From: Vicinamibacteria bacterium
GTDB lineage: Bacteria > Acidobacteriota > Vicinamibacteria > Fen-336
Assembly (NCBI GenBank): GCA_025994075.1
Contig: JAMQGV010000041.1
Coordinates: 32,400 to 96,399 of the forward strand
Direction of reading: 5' to 3'
Length of the DNA: 64,000 nucleotides
Shown: positions 32,617-40,382 of the stretch, piece by piece
Layout: each line of letters opens with the position of its first letter
Position numbering within the stretch: position 1 is the stretch's first letter
The notes under the pieces: generated by a model
The model's input: the letters and a program-made list of their open reading frames with translations, nothing else
Database searches by the model: none
What the model was told of the DNA's origin: nothing
Position numbers and translations under genes: made by a program

Positions 32617-34568
32617 CGATTGGAGGGCCGGATCGTCGTGCGCGGGTGCACCTGCGTCGCGAACACCCCGGCGCGCGTCTCGGCCGCGTGCCAGGGCGTC
32701 TCGGGAGTCGACGAGTCGGGCAGCCCGCCGAACCGGAAGCCGTGGCGGGCGACCAGCGCCTCGAACCCGTCGGCCAGTTCGGCCGCGGAGCCCGGCCTCC
32801 GGGCCGTGCGGTCCTTGGCCAGCAGGCCCATCACCAGCGTCGCGAGGTCGTCGGGGACCTCGGGGCTGCGCCGCTGCGGCGGCTCCGGCTCGCGGACCAG
32901 CGTGCGGTCGAACGACTCGGCCGGGGTGGCGGCGGCGAACGGCGACCAGCCGGTCAGGCCCTCGTAGAGCACGACGCCGAGCGCGAACAGGTCGGAGAGG
33001 CCGTCCTGGCCCTCGCCACGCAGCGCCTCGGGCGCCAGGTAGCCCGGGGTCCCGAACACGAGCCCCGCGTCTCGCGCGCGCTCGGAGATGTGGCCGGCGA
33101 TGCCGAAGTCGGTCACCTTCACGGAGCCGTCGTGGGCGAGCAGCACGTTCGCGGGCTTGACGTCGCGGTGCAGCACGCCGCGCTCGTGGGCGGCCGCAAG
33201 CGCCCGCGCCACGCCGAGCCCGATCAGCGCCACGTCGCCCGGCGTGGGTCGCGGCGTGCGGTGCAGCCACCACTCGAAGCTGCGGCCCTCGACCAGCTCC
33301 ATCGCGATGAAGGCGGCGTCGCCCACGTCCTCGACGTCGTGGATCGAGACGATGTTCGGGTGGTTGAACTGGGCGGCCGTGACCGCCTCGCGCAGCAGCG
33401 TCGAGCGCTGCTCGCCGCGCACGACCTTGTCGAGCTCGGCGCCGAGGTGAATGGTCTTGAGCGCGACCGCCCGCTCGAGCCGCGGGTCCCAGCCGCGGAA
33501 CACCGTGCCCATGCCGCCCGAGCCCAGCCGCTCGAGGACGAGGTAGCGGCCGAGGAACACCTCGCCCAGCGAGTCGCGGTCCTGGACCACCCGCTCCAGC
33601 GTGCGGAACGACTCGGCGAGCTGCTCGATCTCGTCGCGACCGCGCACCGCGGCGCCCGCCAGCTTCGCCTGCGCGGCCGCGAGCTGCCGCACGGGGCGGA
33701 TCACGGTCCGCCAGGCGACGGCCGAGAACGCCGTCGCCAGCGCCAGCGCTCCACCCACCGCCCACAGCGAGCGCGCCCGCATCTGCTCGGCGACTTCTTC
33801 CGCGACCCCGACGGGCTGGCTCGACAGCACGAAGAAGGGAGTTGCCGTCACCGGCGCGTATGCGCCGAGCGCTCCGCCGCGCTCGTCTTCGAAGCGCGAC
33901 GCGCCCGAGGTGTGGCCCGCGCGGCCCGCATCGACCAGCGTGTGCGGGAAGGAGGCGAGGCTCAGTCCGGGTTCGGAGGCGAGCAGCAGCTCGGGGCCCG
34001 GCCCGACGACCGCGAGCTGCGCCTCGCGGCCCAGCTCCTCGGTGGCCAGCACATCCTGCAGCGGCGAGGGGTCGGCCACCAGCAGCAGCTCGCCCGCGGC
34101 CGCTTCGAGCGGCAACCGGATGCGCAGCCACGAGGCGCCCGTCGCTTCGACGACGGCCACGCTGGCCTCGGCGGGGGCGGACAGCACCGCGTCGACGACC
34201 GCCGCCTGGCCGCGGGCCTGGGCGCGCACGACCTCTTCGCCGCCGGCGTTGACGATCGCGGCGCCCGCGATCAGCGGCTGGGCGCGGAGCAGACCGGCCA
34301 GCATCTCGCTGGCCGCGGCGCCGCGCGGATCGGCGAGCACCGCCGGGTTCATCGCCAGCGCGCGCCCGGGGCCGGACAGCGTCTCCAGGAAGGCGGACAC
34401 GCGGGCCGCGGTGGAGCGCGCCGCGACCGCATGCGTGCGCAGGACCTGGTCGCCGACCGCCTCGCGGTTGAGCGAGACGAGGTAAGGGGCCACCAGCAGC
34501 GGCGCCAGCGCCGTCGCTGCCAGCGCGCCGACGGTGCGCCCGAGCAGGCCCAGCGTCGGCCGCGTCAC
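32613..34568 (-). CDS. Receptor Ser/Thr kinase with extracytoplasmic sensor and HAMP
   Basis: A 651-residue protein. TM1 spans about residues 10-32, then an extracytoplasmic Cache-like sensor, TM2 at 268-290, a HAMP-like linker (290-332, RPVRQLAAAQAKLAG...RDEIEQLAESFRTL), and a Hanks kinase from 341. Kinase motifs: GSGGMG (349-354), Lys371 in VALK, HRDVKPAN (467-474) and DFG (487-489). Sensor plus HAMP is normal for histidine kinases but rare for Ser/Thr kinases, so this is a receptor kinase built like a chemoreceptor. GTG start overlaps the response-regulator stop. The kinase domain may phosphorylate FHA-domain partners. Confidence 0.88.
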   Translation of the reverse strand: MTRPTLGLLGRTVGALAATALAPLLVAPYLVSLNREAVGDQVLRTHAVAARSTAARVSAFLETLSGPGRALAMNPAVLADPRGAAASEMLAGLLRAQPLIAGAAIVNAGGEEVVRAQARGQAAVVDAVLSAPAEASVAVVEATGASWLRIRLPLEAAAGELLLVADPSPLQDVLATEELGREAQLAVVGPGPELLLASEPGLSLASFPHTLVDAGRAGHTSGASRFEDERGGALGAYAPVTATPFFVLSSQPVGVAEEVAEQMRARSLWAVGGALALATAFSAVAWRTVIRPVRQLAAAQAKLAGAAVRGRDEIEQLAESFRTLERVVQDRDSLGEVFLGRYLVLERLGSGGMGTVFRGWDPRLERAVALKTIHLGAELDKVVRGEQRSTLLREAVTAAQFNHPNIVSIHDVEDVGDAAFIAMELVEGRSFEWWLHRTPRPTPGDVALIGLGVARALAAAHERGVLHRDVKPANVLLAHDGSVKVTDFGIAGHISERARDAGLVFGTPGYLAPEALRGEGQDGLSDLFALGVVLYEGLTGWSPFAAATPAESFDRTLVREPEPPQRRSPEVPDDLATLVMGLLAKDRTARRPGSAAELADGFEALVARHGFRFGGLPDSSTPETPWHAAETRAGVFATQVHPRTTIRPSNR

Positions 34569-35215
34569 GCCCGGGGCGGGCCCAGGTGGCGACCGAGCAG
34601 GTCGGCCAGTTGCGCCGGGTCGATCGGCTTCTCGAGGTAGTCGTCGACCTGGGCCTGGCGGTGGGCCTCGACCTTGTACTTGACCCCCGTGTAGAGCGAG
34701 GTCATGACGACGATCCTGATTCCCTTCAACGTGGCGTCCGCCCGCAGCTGGCGGGCCATCTCGCGGCCGTCGAGCTTCGGCATCAGCGCGTCGGTCAGCA
34801 CCAGTTCGGGCCGGTGGGCGCGCGCCATCTCCAGCCCCTCGGCGCCGTTGCGGGCCACCAGGACGCCGTAGCCGAGGCCTTCGATGACGCGTGTCGCGAC
34901 CATCGCGATCCCGGGCTCGTCTTCGACCAGCAGCACCAGGGGCCGCTTCAGCGTGGCCGGGTCCACCGGCCCGGGCGTCGCGGCCGGCCGCGGCGCGGCG
35001 TGCTCGGCCTGCTTGCGCAGCGAGAGCTCGCGCGGGGCCCCGGTCCAGAACTGGCGCTTGTAGCCGATCGAGGCCTTGCAGAAGCAGCGGCCGCAGTGGG
35101 GGCAGACGACGGTGCGTTCGGCCGCGAGGCACTCGCAGAACGCCGCCTCCATCGCGTCGAAGTTCTGGAAGCAGGAGGCGCAGCGGACGACGTGATGCGG
35201 TTTCGGGTTGTCCAT
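34565..35215 (-). CDS. CheY-like response regulator with N-terminal Zn-ribbon
   Basis: A 216-residue protein. Residues 1-50 carry CASC, then CEC and CPHCGRCFC, a Cys-rich zinc-ribbon-like segment. The receiver domain follows (about 92-212): VLLVEDEPG with the acidic pair, VLTDALMPKLDG with the phospho-acceptor Asp, MTS and EKPID with the conserved Lys. No output domain follows, so it probably acts by protein contact. It is the first gene of a minus operon with the receptor kinase and the LysM protein, which suggests a mixed phosphorylation pathway. Family members at other loci are not visible here. Confidence 0.82.
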   Translation of the reverse strand: MDNPKPHHVVRCASCFQNFDAMEAAFCECLAAERTVVCPHCGRCFCKASIGYKRQFWTGAPRELSLRKQAEHAAPRPAATPGPVDPATLKRPLVLLVEDEPGIAMVATRVIEGLGYGVLVARNGAEGLEMARAHRPELVLTDALMPKLDGREMARQLRADATLKGIRIVVMTSLYTGVKYKVEAHRQAQVDDYLEKPIDPAQLADLLGRHLGPPRA

Positions 35216-35259
35216 GGGCGCAGGCAGGTGTTGCGGGCGGGCTCCTCGAGGGACATCCG

Positions 35260-35265
35260 ATGCTA
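35260..35265 (-). promoter_or_regulatory. Putative -10 box of the signalling operon
   Basis: TAGCAT on the minus strand, about 45 nt before the response-regulator start; transcription would begin near 35253. No convincing -35 box is visible. Confidence 0.3.
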
Positions 35266-35285
35266 CACCGCCCGCACGCCTGGCG

Positions 35286-36308
35286 TCAGCGCTCGGACAC
35301 GGCCGGCGGCGCGAGCACCCGGCCCCCGCGGCCGACGAGCCGCACGGCGAGGTCGTGACGTCCCGCGGGAAGCGCCGGAGGGCGTTCGACGACGAGCGCG
35401 TAGTGGCCGTCGAGGGCGGCCTCCGCGAGGCTCATCGCCTGTCCGGGGAAGTGGTACGCGCTCGCGTAGAAGCCGCCGGTGTCCCAGCCCAGTTGCTGCA
35501 GCCCGACCTCCATGCTGTGGCGGTCGGCCTGGGTCACGTCGATCGCGAAGACCGCCGCCCGCGCCTCACGGAGGGCGCTGCGGGCGGGACCGTAGGCCGC
35601 GTCCACGGCGACCAGGCCGCCGAAGCCGTGGCCGAAGAAGAGCACGGACTTGGGGCCCGGCAGCGGCTGCAGCGCCCGGGCCAGCACCAGCAGGCCCTGC
35701 TCGATCGATGCGGCCCGGCGCGCCGCGGCTTCGTCGAAGCGCAGGCCGCCGGGCCGGCCGGCATCCTGCGGCGGCGCCGGGGTGCGGCCGAACAACACCG
35801 AGTCGTCCAGGGCCCGGGCGACCGCCTCGCGATCGGTCGTGAAGTCGAGCCAGAGCCGCAACCGGGAGTCGAACGAGAGCAGCGCGACGCGGTCGGCGGG
35901 AGCCAGCCGCTCGAGCGTCTGCCGCGCCCGCTGCTTCAACTGGATCAGCCCCGGCAGCCGCGAGGCGCGCAGGTCCTTCTGGAACAGGAACACGATCGAG
36001 CGCCCCGGGACGGGCAGAGGGAAGCCCGCGCGCGCGAGCCGCTGCCGGGTCTCCGCGTCGAGGCGGCTCGCCGCGCCGTCGACCCAGCTCGCCGACTCCA
36101 CCCGCGCCTCGCGGCCGCCGACCTCCACCTCGAAGTCCGCCGCAGTCAGGTCGCGGACCGCCCGCCCGCCGTCGCCGATGACCCGCACGTCGAGGAGCAG
36201 CCGCTCGACGTCGACGGACTCGGCGAAACGCGGCGGCGGGTCCTGACCCGCGGCGGGCAGCGTCAGCGCGAGGGCGACGATCCGGGCGAGCCTGTTCCAG
36301 CGGCGCAT
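35286..36308 (-). CDS. VWFA-related acidobacterial-type secreted protein
   Basis: A 340-residue protein. A signal peptide (IVALALTLPAAGQ) is followed by the N-terminal segment VERLLLDVRVIGDGGRAVRDLTAADFEVEVGGREARVESA, diagnostic of the VWFA-related family first named in acidobacteria. The VWA part starts at RSIVFLFQKDLRASR; here the metal-binding DxSxS motif is absent (QKDLRAS), so metal-dependent ligand binding may be lost. The C-terminal third is beta-rich. Function is unknown; the family is thought to be extracellular. It appears to be transcribed from a leaderless promoter. Confidence 0.8.
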   Translation of the reverse strand: MRRWNRLARIVALALTLPAAGQDPPPRFAESVDVERLLLDVRVIGDGGRAVRDLTAADFEVEVGGREARVESASWVDGAASRLDAETRQRLARAGFPLPVPGRSIVFLFQKDLRASRLPGLIQLKQRARQTLERLAPADRVALLSFDSRLRLWLDFTTDREAVARALDDSVLFGRTPAPPQDAGRPGGLRFDEAAARRAASIEQGLLVLARALQPLPGPKSVLFFGHGFGGLVAVDAAYGPARSALREARAAVFAIDVTQADRHSMEVGLQQLGWDTGGFYASAYHFPGQAMSLAEAALDGHYALVVERPPALPAGRHDLAVRLVGRGGRVLAPPAVSER

Positions 36309-36314
36309 TCAGTC

Positions 36315-36343
36315 ACGGTAGAAGCTGCGTTCAGCCGCGTCAA
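36315..36343 (-). promoter_or_regulatory. Promoter giving a probable leaderless VWFA mRNA
   Basis: On the minus strand TTGACG (36343-36338), a 17-nt spacer and TACCGT (36320-36315). Six bases separate the -10 box from the ATG at 36308, so the transcript should begin at the A of the start codon. No ribosome site precedes the ATG. Confidence 0.5.
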
Positions 36344-36382
36344 ACGTGCTCCGGTGCGCAGTGTCTGCGGCCGGACCGGTGG

Positions 36383-36388
36383 TATTCT
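36383..36388 (+). promoter_or_regulatory. Putative -10 box of the Cys-rich lipoprotein gene
   Basis: TATTCT in an otherwise GC-rich 155-nt divergent intergenic region; transcription would begin near 36395, leaving a leader of about 68 nt to ATG 36464. The -35 region is not clear. Confidence 0.3.
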
Positions 36389-36463
36389 TCCTGCAAATGA
36401 GCCGCGCGTGCCGAGAGCCGCGTGGCCCCCGGCGGGCTCCTGCCCGCCCTCGGAGGAGCCTCG

Positions 36464-37384
36464 ATGAAGTTGTCGCGTAATGTCGCCCTGTTCGCCGCAG
36501 TGGGCGCAGCGGTCCTGTTGTCGTCGTGCGGAGGTGGCAACAGCACGCCGACCGGCAGCACGCCCTCCGGCTCGGGCTCCGCGGCCGCACCGACGCCGAC
36601 GCCCACCCCGGCCCCCACCCCGCGGCCGGCGTTCGGCTTCGCCTGTGGCGCGCCGGCGAGTCCGTTCACGGGGCAGGCCTGCCCCCGCGGCAACGCCCAC
36701 TACTTCGACGAGGTCAACAAGGCCATCGACCAGCTCGTGGCCGAGCAGCCGGGCATCTTCGACCGCAACGACCAGCGCGGGGCCGGCGGCTACCGCGTGC
36801 TGAGCATCGGCGCCTACATCACGGGCGTCGTGACCAACATGGAGAAGATGGGCTTCTGCGCCAACTACGACGGCGAGGAGCTGCAGGTCAAGAGCACCAA
36901 CGCCTACAACGACCAGTACCACATCCTGCTCTCGACCGGCCACGTCCGCCGCGGCGAGGGCATGTACCGGGCGACCTGCGAGCCGGCCGCCTTCCCGGCC
37001 ACGGCGCCGGTGCCGGGGCAGGTGCCCGGCTGCTCGCTGCCCGGCAGCCGCGAGCTGGCCTGCGGCCGTGAGCCGAACTCGCGCTACTACAACGACGTCG
37101 AGTGGGCGATCGACGAGGTGATCCGGACGCGGCCGGAGCTGTTCAACCTGGGCAACACCCAGCCCGGCACCAACTGGCCGCTCGCCCTCGACGGGCCGGC
37201 CTACCACCAGGCGCTCGTCACCGTGCTCGCCCAGCGCGGCTACTGCGGGCGCTTCGACGGTTTCGAGCTGGCCATCAAGAAGGTCAACGACTTCAACGAG
37301 CAGTTCGACGTCCAGCTCTCGAGCGGCCACGTGCGCCGCGGCGACGGCATCTACCGGTCGAGCTGCTATCCCGCCGCGTTCTAG
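36464..37384 (+). CDS. Lipoprotein with two copies of a Cys-containing domain
   Basis: A 306-residue protein. Lipobox LSSC near residue 22, a Ser/Gly/Thr-Pro linker to about residue 55, then two related domains. Both repeat the same order: FDEVNKAID or YNDVEWAIDEVI, Q-P-x-x-F, GFCANYDGEEL or GYCGRFDGFEL, K-x-T/V-N-x-Y/F-N-x-Q, and STGHVRRGEGMYRATCEPAAF or SSGHVRRGDGIYRSSCYPAAF. The repeat shows internal duplication. The ribosome site GGAGGAGC precedes the ATG. It lies 19 nt upstream of pntAA and may share its transcript. The fold and role are unknown. Confidence 0.65.
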   Translation: MKLSRNVALFAAVGAAVLLSSCGGGNSTPTGSTPSGSGSAAAPTPTPTPAPTPRPAFGFACGAPASPFTGQACPRGNAHYFDEVNKAIDQLVAEQPGIFDRNDQRGAGGYRVLSIGAYITGVVTNMEKMGFCANYDGEELQVKSTNAYNDQYHILLSTGHVRRGEGMYRATCEPAAFPATAPVPGQVPGCSLPGSRELACGREPNSRYYNDVEWAIDEVIRTRPELFNLGNTQPGTNWPLALDGPAYHQALVTVLAQRGYCGRFDGFELAIKKVNDFNEQFDVQLSSGHVRRGDGIYRSSCYPAAF

Positions 37385-37403
37385 CGGCGGAGGAGGCGAC
37401 AGC

Positions 37404-38564
37404 GTGCGCGTCGGCGTTCCCAGAGAGACTTTCAACGGGGAGCGGCGCGTGGCGCTGGTTCCCGCCCTCGTGCCCGGCCTGAAGAAGGCCGGGTTCGAGG
37501 TCACCGTGGAGAAGGGCGCCGGGGAGGCCGCGGGCTTCCCCGACGCCCAGTACGTCGAGAAGGGCGCCACGCTCGGCACCCGCGACGAGGCCTTCGCGGC
37601 CGACATCGTGCTCCAGGTCCGCGCGTTCGGCGCCAACCGCGAGGCCGGCCGCGCCGACCTCGCGAAGCTGCGCGCGGGCCAGGTGCTGATCGGCTTCCTC
37701 GACCCGCTCGGCGCGCCCGAGGCGGCGGCGGAACTGGCGCCGACCGGCGTCACCGCCTGCTCGATGGAGCTGATGCCGCGCATCACCCGCGCCCAGTCGA
37801 TGGACGCGCTGTCCTCGATGGCGACCGTCGCCGGCTACCGCGCGGTGCTGCTGGCCGCGCTGAAGCTGCCCAAGATGTTCCCGATGCTGATGACCGCCGC
37901 CGGCACGCTGTCGCCCGCCAAGGTGTTCGTGATCGGCGCGGGCGTCGCCGGCCTGCAGGCGATCTCGGCGGCGCGCCGGCTGGGCGCCGTCGTCCACGGC
38001 TACGACGTGCGGCCGGCGGCGGCCGAGCAGATCCGCAGCCTCGGCGCCAAGGTCGTCGACCTCGGCCTCGACACCGCGGGCTCCGAGGACAAGGGCGGCT
38101 ACGCGAAGGCGCAGGACGAGGCGTTCTATCGCCGCCAGCGCGAGGTGATGGCGAAAGTGGTCGCCGAGAGCGACGTGGTGATCACGACCGCGCAGGTGCC
38201 GGGGCGCAAGGCGCCGATCCTGGTCACCGCCGAGATGGTGCGGGCGATGGCGCCGGGCTCGGTCGTCGTCGACCTGGCGGCCGAAGGCGGCGGCAACTGC
38301 GAGCTGACGCGGCCCGGCCAGGACCTGGTCGAGCACGGCGTGCACGTGCTGGGCCCCGTCAACCTGGCCTCCGACGTGCCGCTGCACGCGAGCCAGATGT
38401 ACGCGAAGAACCTAGTCACGCTGCTGGGCGAGATCGTGAAGAAGGGCGAGCTGGCGCTCGACCCCGCCAACGAGGTGGTGGCGGGCGTGGTCGTCACCCG
38501 CGGCGGCGAGGTGGTCCACCCGCGGGTGCGCGAGGCGCTGGCCCCGGCAGGCGCCACGGTCTAG
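37404..38564 (+). CDS. pntAA: NAD(P) transhydrogenase subunit alpha part 1
   Basis: A 386-residue protein starting at GTG 37404 (GGAGGAGG upstream). MRVGVPRETFNGERRVALVPALVPGLKKAGFEVTVEKGAGEAAGF is the alanine dehydrogenase/PntA N-terminal signature. VFVIGAGVAGLQAISAARRLGAVVHGYDVR is the NAD-binding Rossmann motif (GAGVAG). It binds NADH and passes hydride to NADP in the proton-translocating transhydrogenase, which makes NADPH at the cost of the proton gradient. The membrane part is split off as the next gene, the three-subunit form common outside enterobacteria. Confidence 0.95.
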   Translation: MRVGVPRETFNGERRVALVPALVPGLKKAGFEVTVEKGAGEAAGFPDAQYVEKGATLGTRDEAFAADIVLQVRAFGANREAGRADLAKLRAGQVLIGFLDPLGAPEAAAELAPTGVTACSMELMPRITRAQSMDALSSMATVAGYRAVLLAALKLPKMFPMLMTAAGTLSPAKVFVIGAGVAGLQAISAARRLGAVVHGYDVRPAAAEQIRSLGAKVVDLGLDTAGSEDKGGYAKAQDEAFYRRQREVMAKVVAESDVVITTAQVPGRKAPILVTAEMVRAMAPGSVVVDLAAEGGGNCELTRPGQDLVEHGVHVLGPVNLASDVPLHASQMYAKNLVTLLGEIVKKGELALDPANEVVAGVVVTRGGEVVHPRVREALAPAGATV

Positions 38565-38585
38565 GGAAGAGGGAAGCGAGACTCC

Positions 38586-38864
38586 ATGGAAGCACTGGTC
38601 AACGGGCTCACCATCTTCGTGCTGGCGGTGTTCGTCGGCTTCGAGGTCATCACCAAGGTGCCGCCGACGCTGCACACGCCGCTCACCTCGGGCTCGAACG
38701 CGGTCTCCGGCATCACCATCGTCGGCGCCCTCGTGGCGACCGGCAACGACAGCCCGGCCACGACCTGGATCGGCGTCGCCGCCATCGTGTTCGCCACCAT
38801 CAACGTCGTCGGCGGCTTCCTGGTCACCAACCGGATGCTGCAGATGTTCAAGCGGAAGGCGTAG
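38586..38864 (+). CDS. pntAB: NAD(P) transhydrogenase subunit alpha part 2
   Basis: A 92-residue integral membrane protein with three hydrophobic helices. VNGLTIFVLAVFVGFEVITKVPPTLHTPLTSGSNAVSGITIVGAL is the highly conserved PntA C-terminal membrane segment (TKVPPxLHTPLMSxxNAISG). It forms part of the proton channel with PntB. It sits 21 nt after pntAA and 4 nt before pntB. Confidence 0.95.
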   Translation: MEALVNGLTIFVLAVFVGFEVITKVPPTLHTPLTSGSNAVSGITIVGALVATGNDSPATTWIGVAAIVFATINVVGGFLVTNRMLQMFKRKA

Positions 38865-38868
38865 CGCC

Positions 38869-40341
<1,473 letters not shown>

Positions 40342-40349
40342 TCGCCAGC

Positions 40350-40382
40350 GGGGCGCGCCCGGTTCGCTACGGGCGCAGCCCC
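40350..40382. terminator. Strong hairpin between convergent pntB and kinase genes
   Basis: GGGGC-GCGCCCG (40350-40361), loop of 8 nt, CGGGCGC-A-GCCCC (40370-40382): 12 base pairs with one bulged A. It sits at the meeting point of pntB and the minus-strand kinase and overlaps the kinase stop codon. There is no T tract, so a transcription terminator or mRNA end-protecting role is possible but not proven. Confidence 0.4.
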
